From Candidatus Margulisiibacteriota bacterium (GTDB lineage Bacteria > Margulisbacteria > WOR-1 > O2-12-FULL-45-9 > XYB2-FULL-48-7), in NCBI GenBank assembly GCA_028717325.1, contig JAQUOB010000048.1, forward strand, positions 1 to 7,949: a DNA stretch of 7,949 bases, written 5' to 3'. The notes beneath the pieces were generated by a model. The model was given only the letters and a program-made list of their open reading frames with translations, had not been told where the DNA came from and did no database searches. This document shows, piece by piece, positions 1-6,247 of this stretch. A program made the position numbers and the translations under genes. The first letter of the stretch is position 1, and every line of letters begins with the position of its first letter.

Positions 1-1483
1 CCAGCTCAAGGCGCGATGTTTTATAACCGACACCGGAGTTTTCGATCTTTTTTAACACCGCGCCGAGCAGGAACGGCTGGGTGATGAGAGCCGACAGTTC
101 TTGGCCCGGGGCCTTGAGGTGTTTATTGAGCAGGCCGGCCGCCTGGCCGGGCTCCCTGACGAAATATTTGCTGCCCAAGACGACGAGCGGGTTATAGCCG
201 TCGAGTTGGACCAGGTTGAAATAACGAAAGATATTATCGGCCCCGATGTCGGGGTTGAAGAACAGGTCATTGCGCCGGTTCTGGTTGATATCGCGATAGT
301 TGCCGTCGCCCTGGGAAAAGTAAACGGGCATCAGCTTGAAGTCGTTGTAATCGCGTTCCATGTCGCCGTGTTTGCGGTAGTAGACGTAAACGACCTTGCC
401 GTCAAAGATCAGCGGCAAGCCGCCCCGCATCACGTTGTCAAGAAAAGTATTGCGCGCGTAGAGGTCAAAACTGTTGTGGGAGGTGATCCCCTTCATGCGG
501 GCGGTGATATCGTCGATCAAGGTCTTATTATCTAAAAATTTGCCGGTCAAATAATCGCGGCTGGCGATCTTTTTTTTGAGTTTGTTGAGCAGTTCGACGC
601 TGTCGATCTCGCCGAAAAGCGAAGCGATCTCAAAGCCATCCTTGAGCGTGAATTTTTTATAAGTGAAAGCGCTGGGGATAAAGCCTTCGGTCAGCTGTTC
701 GGCCGGCAGCCGGAAAGCGCCGGCGGACAGAAAATTGGCCGGCCGCTCCAAACCGGTATCTTCGCCAAAGACGAGCGCCGGATCAACGATCATTTTGACC
801 GGCGTTTTGTCGCGGCAGAAGGAGAGGAAAAAATTTCCCTTACGGACCAGCTTGGTTTCGGTGACGTCGGCCGGCATGATCTTGAGCTTGTAGAAAGGGG
901 CGTTCTTTTTCAGGTTTTCCACCGAGCTCCAGGCGGCGATGGTCGTGCTCAGCCGTTTGAGGAGGTCGTTGTCAAAGCCGAACGGGATCATGGCCGGCAG
1001 GCCGTCGATCACTTCGATCCGCCGCGGTTTTTTGCCGAGGTTGGTGATCTTCAGCACGCGGGCGAGGGCGGGGAACTGCTCGTTGGGAACGGTAAAATAG
1101 ACGACCTCGACCCTCAGCTTGAGCGCGGTATTTTCTTCCGTGAGCCTCAAGTTGTGGGGCAGGATGAACATCTTTCGGGGCCGGTCGCCGAGCGCGCTGA
1201 ACGGCTCATAAAATTTGCCGTCGACTTTCAGGAAGGTCCGAAAACCCTGCAGGGCAACGGTCCGATAGGCCTTGTTCGCCGACTGAAATTCGATGAGCGC
1301 CGAATTTTTGTCGTATACGCCGGCCGAGGTGATGCACTGGCCGCGGTTGGCGTAAAAGACCCACATCGGACAGCCGAAGATCCCGGCGATGCCCGGGAAA
1401 AAACTGGAAAACGTCGGGGCCGAATCGTAATTCTCAATTACAAATTCGTTGTTAGTTGAGATGTAGTATTTGGGCCTGTTCAC
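1..1483 (-). CDS. Cellobiose-phosphorylase-like large glycoside phosphorylase/hydrolase, N-terminal 494 residues (3' end beyond the window)
   Basis: The frame is open from a GTG at 1483 to the left edge, giving 494 residues without a stop. An in-frame TGA lies just upstream and the first internal ATG is at about residue 42, so GTG is the only sensible start. The N-terminus (FVIENYDSAPTFSSFFPGIAG, then MWVFYANRGQ and ALQGFRTFLKVDGKFYEPF) and the later motif YFSQGDGNYRDINQNRRNDL match, from memory, a family of about 1,100-residue proteins usually annotated as cellobiose phosphorylase (COG3459-like, related to GH94/GH161). The visible part would be the N-terminal beta-sandwich and linker; the catalytic (alpha/alpha)6 barrel would be off the window. 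No signal peptide is visible, so it is probably cytoplasmic. It has no Shine-Dalgarno sequence and is preceded by a promoter that predicts a leaderless message. Substrate and activity cannot be assigned. Family assignment is fairly secure, function is not. Confidence 0.75.
   Translation of the reverse strand, partial: MNRPKYYISTNNEFVIENYDSAPTFSSFFPGIAGIFGCPMWVFYANRGQCITSAGVYDKNSALIEFQSANKAYRTVALQGFRTFLKVDGKFYEPFSALGDRPRKMFILPHNLRLTEENTALKLRVEVVYFTVPNEQFPALARVLKITNLGKKPRRIEVIDGLPAMIPFGFDNDLLKRLSTTIAAWSSVENLKKNAPFYKLKIMPADVTETKLVRKGNFFLSFCRDKTPVKMIVDPALVFGEDTGLERPANFLSAGAFRLPAEQLTEGFIPSAFTYKKFTLKDGFEIASLFGEIDSVELLNKLKKKIASRDYLTGKFLDNKTLIDDITARMKGITSHNSFDLYARNTFLDNVMRGGLPLIFDGKVVYVYYRKHGDMERDYNDFKLMPVYFSQGDGNYRDINQNRRNDLFFNPDIGADNIFRYFNLVQLDGYNPLVVLGSKYFVREPGQAAGLLNKHLKAPGQELSALITQPFLLGAVLKKIENSGVGYKTSRLEL
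1429..1461. repeat. Possible degenerate heptad array (AATTNNN, then GTTGWKA)
   Basis: Three consecutive 7-mers beginning AATT (starts at 1429, 1436 and 1443) run into two GTTG-type 7-mers (starts at 1448 and 1455). This is the same 7-bp period as the arrays near the right edge, and the GTTG units resemble the array at 7894-7928. It lies inside the N-terminal codons of the phosphorylase-like gene (residues STNNEFVIEN), some of which look conserved in the family, so the periodicity may be partly coincidental. Confidence 0.35.
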
Positions 1484-1489
1484 AGGTAA

Positions 1490-1518
1490 TTTATATCATT
1501 TTTTGGGGAGTTAGTCAA
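1490..1518 (-). promoter_or_regulatory. Sigma-70-type promoter of the phosphorylase-like gene, predicted leaderless
   Basis: On the minus strand a TTGACT -35 box (1513-1518) is separated by exactly 17 nt from a TATAAA -10 box (1490-1495). Only six bases (TTACCT) lie between the -10 box and the GTG start codon, so the expected transcription start falls on or next to base 1483, the first base of the gene. The -35 box starts just downstream of the glmS stop codon, so the gene can be transcribed independently of glmS. Confidence 0.65.
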
Positions 1519-1531
1519 AAATGAAGGCGAA

Positions 1532-3364
1532 TTATTCGACGGTAACGGACTTGGCGAGATTCCGCGGCTGGTCGATGTGGCAACCTCTTTTGACCGCGAT
1601 GTAGTAGGCCAGCAGTTGAAGGGGCACGACCGCGAGCAGAGGCGAAAGCGACTCGATTGTGCTGGGGATATAGATGATCTCATCGGATTTCTCGGTGATC
1701 ATAGTGTCGCCTTCCGAAGCAACGGCAATGACCTGCCCGCCGCGGGCTTTGACTTCTTCGATATTGCCGAGGATCTTATCATAGCGGCGGCCGGCCAGCG
1801 CCAGGACGACGACCGGCATGTTCTCGTCGATCAAAGCGATCGGCCCGTGCTTCATTTCGGCGGCCGGATAACCTTCGGCGTGGATATAAGAAACTTCCTT
1901 GAGCTTCAGCGCGCCTTCCAGCGCGATGGGAAAGCCCTTGCCGCGGCCCAGGTAGAGGGCGTTGGTGGCTTTGCTAAGTTTTTCCGCGATCGCTTCGATC
2001 TTGGGCTCGGACAACAACAGTTGTTCCATCTTTTGCGGAATTTCGATCAACCGGCGGATCAGCTCGGTGGCCTCGTTATCGTCGATGATCCCCCGGCGTT
2101 TGCCGAAGAGGAGCGCCAAAAGATAGATCACCGTTAACTGCGTGGTAAAGGCCTTGGTCGAGGCGACCCCGATCTCCGGGCCGGCGTTGGTGTAGACCAC
2201 GCCGTGCGCTTCGCGGGCAATGGTCGAGCCGACGACGTTGCAGATGGCGATCGTCTTGGCATTGCGGGCTTTGGCTTCCCAGACCGCGGCCAGCGTGTCG
2301 GCTGTTTCGCCGGATTGGGTGATGGCGATGACCAGAGTGTTTTCGTCGATGATCGGGTTGCGGTACCGGAATTCGGCGGCATACTCGACTTCGGATGGCA
2401 GTTTGGCCAGCTGTTCGAACAGGTATTCGCCGATCAGGCCGGCGTGCCAGGAGGTGCCGCAGGCGGTAAAGACCACCCGATTAACGCGCCTAATCTCCTC
2501 ATCAGTCAGGTTCAATTCGTCAAAATGAATCTTGTGGCTGTCGGCTTCGACGCGGCCTTCGATCGTTTTGCGGATGGCGTTCGGTTGTTCATGGATCTCC
2601 TTGAGCATAAAGTGCGAGTAGCCGCCCTTTTCGGCCGATTCAGGGTCCCAGGAGATAAAGGTCAGTTTTTTGGAAACCGACTTGCCGGAAAGGCCGATGA
2701 TGCGGGTCTCTTCGGAAGAGATTTCCGCCAGTTCTCCGTTATCGAGATAAATTACCTTGCCGGTGTATTTGAGGATGGCCGGAATGTCGGAAGCCAGGAA
2801 TTTTTCATCTTCGCCGTGGCCGACGATCAGCGGACTGCCGTGCCGGGCGGCCACGATCTTGCCCGGCTCGCGCTCGGAGATCACCGCCAGGGCGTAAGAC
2901 CCGCGCACCGCGAGCAGGGATTTACGCACCGCTGAAAAAAGTCCTTCGGCTTCCAGGTTTTCTTCAATCAGATGGGCCAGGACTTCCGTGTCGGTGGCCG
3001 ATTTGAATTTGTGGCCCCGCGCGGACAGCTCCTGCCGGAGCTCCATGTAATTTTCAATGATGCCGTTATGGACGACGACCAGTTCCGATCGGCAGTCCTC
3101 ATGGGGGTGGGAATTTAAATGCGACGGCTGGCCGTGAGTGGCCCAGCGGGTGTGGCCGATACCGATCTCGCCGGCGATCGGCTTTTGCTGGAGGAGAGAT
3201 TCGAGATCGGAGATCTTGCCCACGCACTTGCTGACAAAAAGTTTGCCCTTATCAAGGGTCGCCACGCCGGCGGAATCGTAACCCCGGTATTCGAGCTTTT
3301 TCAAACCCTCGACGAGGAAGGGAAGCGCCTCTTTATAGCCAACGTATCCGAAAATACCGCACAT
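1532..3364 (-). CDS. glmS: Glutamine--fructose-6-phosphate aminotransferase (isomerizing), GlmS
   Basis: Makes glucosamine 6-phosphate and glutamate from fructose 6-phosphate and glutamine, the entry step to UDP-GlcNAc for peptidoglycan and lipid A; cytoplasmic. The 610-residue protein is the usual full length. It starts MCGIFGYVG, so Cys2 becomes the N-terminal nucleophile of the glutaminase domain (about 1-220); GHTRWATHG (70-78) is part of that site. Two SIS domains follow (about 290-430 and 460-590), with CGTSWHAG at 302-309, SGETADT at 351-357 and GPEIGVASTKAF at 395-406. The C-terminus HIDQPRNLAKSVTVE carries the typical catalytic-tail lysine (Lys605). TTAGGAG (3374-3380) is the Shine-Dalgarno sequence, about 9 nt before ATG. 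The 95-nt upstream gap holds a double-hairpin repeat but no recognisable glmS ribozyme. I see no convincing promoter, so read-through from the binding-protein gene is possible. Confidence 0.98.
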   Translation of the reverse strand: MCGIFGYVGYKEALPFLVEGLKKLEYRGYDSAGVATLDKGKLFVSKCVGKISDLESLLQQKPIAGEIGIGHTRWATHGQPSHLNSHPHEDCRSELVVVHNGIIENYMELRQELSARGHKFKSATDTEVLAHLIEENLEAEGLFSAVRKSLLAVRGSYALAVISEREPGKIVAARHGSPLIVGHGEDEKFLASDIPAILKYTGKVIYLDNGELAEISSEETRIIGLSGKSVSKKLTFISWDPESAEKGGYSHFMLKEIHEQPNAIRKTIEGRVEADSHKIHFDELNLTDEEIRRVNRVVFTACGTSWHAGLIGEYLFEQLAKLPSEVEYAAEFRYRNPIIDENTLVIAITQSGETADTLAAVWEAKARNAKTIAICNVVGSTIAREAHGVVYTNAGPEIGVASTKAFTTQLTVIYLLALLFGKRRGIIDDNEATELIRRLIEIPQKMEQLLLSEPKIEAIAEKLSKATNALYLGRGKGFPIALEGALKLKEVSYIHAEGYPAAEMKHGPIALIDENMPVVVLALAGRRYDKILGNIEEVKARGGQVIAVASEGDTMITEKSDEIIYIPSTIESLSPLLAVVPLQLLAYYIAVKRGCHIDQPRNLAKSVTVE

Positions 3365-3377
3365 CTATAATGACTCC

Positions 3378-3456
3378 TAAGCTCGGAACCTGAGACTGAA
3401 GTCTCGGTTCCTCGCTTTTGGAACCGCGAATTTATTCGCAGGTTCCAAAAAGCTTA
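3378..3456. repeat. Composite palindromic element: two tandem hairpins inside an outer stem
   Basis: Hairpin 1 (3385-3411) pairs GGAACC and GAGACT with AGTCTC and GGTTCC around a two-base loop, with one bulged T at 3391. Hairpin 2 (3416-3450) pairs TTTTGGAACC and GCGAAT with ATTCGC and GGTTCCAAAA, with one bulged A at 3440. Both stems contain GGAACC/GGTTCC. The outer pair TAAGCT (3378-3383) and AGCTTA (3451-3456) closes both into a three-way junction. There is no U-tract after either hairpin on either strand, so a classical intrinsic terminator is unlikely. The layout resembles an interspersed REP-like unit. Its right end is 3 bp from the binding-protein stop codon and its left end overlaps the glmS Shine-Dalgarno sequence. 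Confidence 0.8.
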
Positions 3457-3459
3457 ACA

Positions 3460-4800
3460 TTACTTTTGGTTCAATATGCTTTCGACTTCCTGCTTGGCTA
3501 ATTTCAGCTGATCTTTGATGTTGGCCGGAGTTAATTCCTTGCCGGAGGTGACCAGGTCCCAAAGGATCCCGAGCCGCCGGGTCAGGATCGGTTCAAGCAG
3601 TCCCCAGGCGGGGATCGGAGGGTAAGTGCGACCGTAAAAGACGGCCTCTTTAAAGAGTTTGCGATTGGGATCGGCGGCAAGATACGGGTCATCAAAGGCC
3701 TCTTTGCGCGCCGGCAGGAAGCCGGAAACTTTTGCATATTCGATCTGAGGCGTTTTCGAGGTTAAATATTTGATAACTTCAAAAGCCGCCTTTTTATTTC
3801 TGCTTTGTTTAAAAATACCCAGCATGGAGCCGCCGACGAAAGTGTAACGGCCGTTCGGGCCTTTGGGATAACCGACGACGGAAAAGTTTTTGGAGGCCGG
3901 CGAGCCGCCCGCGCCGCCTTCCGAAGGGGGACGGGTCAAGGTTTTGACTTCATAGGGGCCGTCAAAGTACATGGCGCAGGCGCCGCTGTTGAAATTGGCG
4001 CTGACCTGGGCGGTGTTGAGCTCAAGATATTCCGACGGCACATAGCCGGCCTTGACCAGGCCCATGTAATAATAAACGCCCTTGATCGCCTGCTCGCTGT
4101 CCAGCACACAGGTCTTGCGGTCGGCCGAGAGAAAATCGCCGCCGGCCATCCAGATCCACGGAGCCAGAGAGTGGATGACGTTCCAATCGTTTTTACCGGG
4201 TGTCCCCAACGGGGCCATCGGCTGGCCGTCAAAAACGAGGTCGGCGTCATAAAGTTTCTTGCAGGTCGTCTTGAAAGAATCCCAGGTGTCCAGGTCCTTG
4301 GCAGTTACGCCGGCTTTCTTGAACGCGTCGGTCCTAAAATAGAGGGCGCGCGCGTCCACAAACCAGGGGATGGCCGAAACTTTGCCGGAACCCTCAATGC
4401 CCGTCGTTTTCCAGGAGACGGGAACGAACACATTGGCTCCGCCCAGAGCGGCAACCGCTTCTTTAGAGACATCTTCCAGCGCGCCCATGGCGGCAATGGC
4501 CGAAACCCAGGTCGAACCGAGCTGGGCCAGGTCGGGCACGTCGCCGGAGGTAGCAGCTGTCGTGATCTTGCTCCAGCCGGCGCCCCAGTCGACCGATGTG
4601 ATCTTGACCTTGATCCCGGTCTTCTCTTCGAAGGGTTTCAAAAGCGCTTCGATATCGCCGACGGGATTGAGCGAGTTGGGCATAACCCACAGCTCAACGA
4701 CATTCTCACCGGCTTGTTTGGCCGGGGCGCAGCCCGCTATAAATAAAGCCAGGGACAGGGAGCCGAGGACCAGTAACGCGATCAAAATATTCTTTTTCAC
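3460..4800 (-). CDS. Lipoprotein extracellular solute-binding protein, family 1 (carbohydrate ABC transporter type)
   Basis: A 446-residue protein read from the GTG at 4800. It has a basic start (VKKN), a hydrophobic stretch and a lipobox IAGC with the lipidated cysteine at residue 24, so it is exported and membrane-anchored. The mature part starts ELWVMPNS and continues with a MalE/UgpB-like fold (SBP_bac_1/SBP_bac_8): an FEEKTGIKV element, SGDVPDL, AMYFDGPYEVKTL, and GPNGRYTFVGGS near residue 320. Such proteins capture sugars or sugar-phosphates for an ABC importer. A longer ATG-initiated frame (from 4851) is rejected because it starts upstream of the promoter's expected start site and lacks a ribosome site. 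Neither a permease nor an ATPase gene is adjacent, so it is an orphan here. A Gly/Ala/Ser-rich loop (EGGAGGSPASK, about residues 294-304) looks inserted. The ligand is unknown; a sugar or oligosaccharide is the default guess. Confidence 0.93.
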   Translation of the reverse strand: MKKNILIALLVLGSLSLALFIAGCAPAKQAGENVVELWVMPNSLNPVGDIEALLKPFEEKTGIKVKITSVDWGAGWSKITTAATSGDVPDLAQLGSTWVSAIAAMGALEDVSKEAVAALGGANVFVPVSWKTTGIEGSGKVSAIPWFVDARALYFRTDAFKKAGVTAKDLDTWDSFKTTCKKLYDADLVFDGQPMAPLGTPGKNDWNVIHSLAPWIWMAGGDFLSADRKTCVLDSEQAIKGVYYYMGLVKAGYVPSEYLELNTAQVSANFNSGACAMYFDGPYEVKTLTRPPSEGGAGGSPASKNFSVVGYPKGPNGRYTFVGGSMLGIFKQSRNKKAAFEVIKYLTSKTPQIEYAKVSGFLPARKEAFDDPYLAADPNRKLFKEAVFYGRTYPPIPAWGLLEPILTRRLGILWDLVTSGKELTPANIKDQLKLAKQEVESILNQK

Positions 4801-4806
4801 AAAGGG

Positions 4807-4815
4807 ACTCCTTTC
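4807..4815 (-). promoter_or_regulatory. Ribosome binding site fixing the GTG start of the binding-protein gene
   Basis: GAAAGGAGT on the minus strand is a near-ideal Shine-Dalgarno sequence ending 6 nt before the GTG at 4800-4798. It decides for this start over the ATG at 4851. Confidence 0.85.
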
Positions 4816-4839
4816 TCGATTTAGAGGATTTATTCGTTT

Positions 4840-4868
4840 ATTATAACACAAAAATCCGGGCCGCTCAA
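4840..4868 (-). promoter_or_regulatory. Sigma-70-type promoter of the binding-protein gene
   Basis: On the minus strand TTGAGC (4863-4868) is followed after exactly 17 nt by a perfect TATAAT (4840-4845). The predicted transcription start near 4833 gives a leader of about 33 nt that carries the ribosome binding site. The -35 box overlaps the last codons of proB, so the binding-protein gene can be expressed separately from the ribosomal-protein cluster. Confidence 0.75.
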
Positions 4869-5641
4869 TGGACGCTAAAACGGGTACCGACCCGCTCGCC
4901 GCCCGCCGCCGCAGCGATCAGGCCCGGTTTTCGGCCGTTGATGATCAGCATTTCGATCCCGGCCTTCGAACAGATCTCGGCCGCTTGCAGCTTGGTGATC
5001 ATGCCGCCGGTGCCAAGCTGGGTGGAAGGGTGCCCGGCCGCGTCTTTAACCTCGGGCGTTATCGCGGCTATCTCCTCGGCGAGATAAGGAATACCCTCGT
5101 CATTTTTCATGTAAAAGCCATCGATATCGGTCAGGATGATCAGGGCGTCGGCGCCGATCATGCCGGCCGCCAGAGCGGCCAGGTTATCGTTATCGCCGAT
5201 CTTGATCTCTTCGACCGCCACGGTGTCATTTTCATTAATAATAGGCACGACCGATTCCTTGAGCAAGGTCATCAAACAGTTCCGGGCATTATGATATCTT
5301 TCGTGGTCGGTGATGGCATCGCGGGTCAGGAGTATCTGGGCGACCGGGATCCCATAGGCTTCAAAGGCCTTTTCGTATTGCCGCATCAGGAGCGACTGGC
5401 CGACAGCCGCGGCCGCCTGTTTTTCGGGGATGGTTTTCGGTTTGCCCATGCCGAGCTTTTCCGAGCCGGTAACGATCGCGCCGGAGGTAACGATCAAAAC
5501 TTTTTTTCCCTTTTCTTTGACCAGGCCGGCAACTTCAGAAACTATCCGTTTGAGATTGTCGAGGTCAAGCTTTCCTTCGGGAGAAGTCAGGGTGCTGGAG
5601 CCGATCTTGAGGATGATGGTTTTGTAGGATTTTTTAGCCAT
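4865..5641 (-). CDS. proB: Glutamate 5-kinase, short form without PUA domain
   Basis: Phosphorylates L-glutamate to gamma-glutamyl phosphate, the first and usually feedback-controlled step of proline synthesis; cytoplasmic. The 258-residue protein is a complete amino-acid-kinase domain: KIGSSTL (12-18), VTSGAI (51-56), the glutamate-binding INENDTVA (135-142), GDND (149-152), LTDIDGFY (170-177) and the nucleotide-binding GTGGMITK (210-217). It ends soon after GTRF (252-255), whereas the E. coli enzyme (about 367 residues) continues into a C-terminal PUA domain. Short forms of this kind are known in other bacteria, so this is probably natural and not truncated. It lies 22 nt after rpmA with no strong Shine-Dalgarno sequence, so translational coupling to rpmA is likely. 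The usual partner proA does not follow. Confidence 0.96.
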   Translation of the reverse strand: MAKKSYKTIILKIGSSTLTSPEGKLDLDNLKRIVSEVAGLVKEKGKKVLIVTSGAIVTGSEKLGMGKPKTIPEKQAAAAVGQSLLMRQYEKAFEAYGIPVAQILLTRDAITDHERYHNARNCLMTLLKESVVPIINENDTVAVEEIKIGDNDNLAALAAGMIGADALIILTDIDGFYMKNDEGIPYLAEEIAAITPEVKDAAGHPSTQLGTGGMITKLQAAEICSKAGIEMLIINGRKPGLIAAAAGGERVGTRFSVH

Positions 5642-5663
5642 TTGACGGCTGGCCCATTATTAT

Positions 5664-5906
5664 TTAAGCGGCTTTGACGCCGACGCGATGCCCGGGCTCG
5701 AAGACAACCGTGCCAGTGGCTTTGGCAAAAATTGTGAAATCAGAGCCCATGCCCGCGTTTTTGCCCGGGTAGAACTTTGAGCCGTGCTGCCGGATGATGA
5801 TGCCCCCGGCATTGATCTGCTGGCCGCCGAAAACCTTGACCCCGAGCCGCTGGGCGTTGGAATCGCGGCCGTTGCGGGAAGTACCGCCGCCTTTTTTATG
5901 CGCCAT
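5664..5906 (-). CDS. rpmA: Large ribosomal subunit protein bL27
   Basis: An 80-residue basic protein starting MAHKKGGGTSRNGRDS and containing QRLGVKVFGGQ and GGIIIRQHG, which is diagnostic for L27. Its N-terminal tail reaches the peptidyl-transferase centre in the 50S subunit. It starts directly with MAHKKGGG, so it lacks the short N-terminal extension that many Firmicutes-type L27 proteins carry and that the Prp protease removes; no prp gene lies between rplU and rpmA either. AGAGGAG (5914-5920 region, inside rplU) lies about 7 nt before ATG. Its start overlaps the end of rplU by 11 nt, which suggests coupled translation. Confidence 0.98.
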   Translation of the reverse strand: MAHKKGGGTSRNGRDSNAQRLGVKVFGGQQINAGGIIIRQHGSKFYPGKNAGMGSDFTIFAKATGTVVFEPGHRVGVKAA

Positions 5907-6207
5907 GTTTGATCTCCTCTATTTGGATGCGAGTGTAGTTTTGCCGATGGCCTTTTGTCCGGTGGTAATTGGTCTTGTGTTTATATTTAAAAGCCGTAAC
6001 CTTGTCGTCTTTGTTGACGCCCAAAACTTTAGCGGAAACTTTGGTCCCTTTTAAATACGGGGTACCGATCTCGATCTTATCACCGTCGGCGAAAAACAGA
6101 ACCTCATTGAACGTCACGCTCTCTTTGTTGTCGAGCAGTTCGACGTCTAAGATATCTCCCGGGCTGACCCGATATTGTTTGGCGCCTGTTTCAATAATAG
6201 CGTACAT
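5896..6207 (-). CDS. rplU: Large ribosomal subunit protein bL21
   Basis: A 103-residue protein with the L21 signature: MYAIIETGAKQYRV at the start, GDxLDVE in the form GDILDVEL, and the C-terminal rRNA-binding stretch KYKHKTNYHRTKGHRQNYT. It is of normal length and binds 23S rRNA and L20 in the 50S subunit. No Shine-Dalgarno sequence is visible before its ATG. A promoter ends 10 nt upstream and would give a message with a leader of only about 4-5 nt. It lies 11 nt after the DUF2344 stop codon, so it can also be read from the upstream operon. Confidence 0.98.
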   Translation of the reverse strand: MYAIIETGAKQYRVSPGDILDVELLDNKESVTFNEVLFFADGDKIEIGTPYLKGTKVSAKVLGVNKDDKVTAFKYKHKTNYHRTKGHRQNYTRIQIEEIKHGA

Positions 6208-6217
6208 ATCTTAGGTA

Positions 6218-6247
6218 ATTATACCAGAAAAGCCTCTAATATTTCAA
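6218..6247 (-). promoter_or_regulatory. Extended -10 sigma-70-type promoter upstream of rplU-rpmA-proB
   Basis: On the minus strand TTGAAA (6242-6247) is followed after 18 nt by TATAAT (6218-6223), preceded by the TGG of an extended -10. The predicted start near 6211-6212 is only 4-5 nt from the rplU ATG at 6207. The promoter lies in the last codons and stop of the DUF2344 gene. The AATTACCT directly at and after the -10 box also occurs at the promoter of the phosphorylase-like gene. Confidence 0.65.

Noticed and set aside
1985..1992. HIP1 octamer GCGATCGC as proof of a cyanobacterium
   Set aside because: Only one copy was seen in about 8 kb, far fewer than in HIP1-rich cyanobacteria; used only as weak supporting evidence.
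3385..3450. CRISPR array or attachment site at the paired hairpins
   Set aside because: The two hairpins share only their GGAACC base, have no equal-length spacers, and no integrase or cas gene is near.
3365..3459. glmS ribozyme/riboswitch upstream of glmS
   Set aside because: The 95-nt gap consists of palindromic hairpins and I could not find the conserved ribozyme core elements; it is also short for that class.
3805..4746. Long open frame on the + strand (313 codons) and similar ones over glmS and proB
   Set aside because: They are antisense to well-supported genes, have no ribosome site or recognisable protein features, and are explained by the codon use of the real genes.
4801..4851. 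Upstream ATG (4851) as start of the binding protein, giving 463 residues
   Set aside because: It lies upstream of the predicted transcription start and overlaps the -10 box; the GTG at 4800 has a strong Shine-Dalgarno sequence and directly begins a signal peptide.
4877..4894. Intrinsic terminator at the end of proB (stem CGGGT/ACCCG followed by TTTT on the minus strand)
   Set aside because: The stem is only 5 bp with a 4-base T-run, and it lies in conserved proB codons (VGTRF) before the stop; too weak to call.
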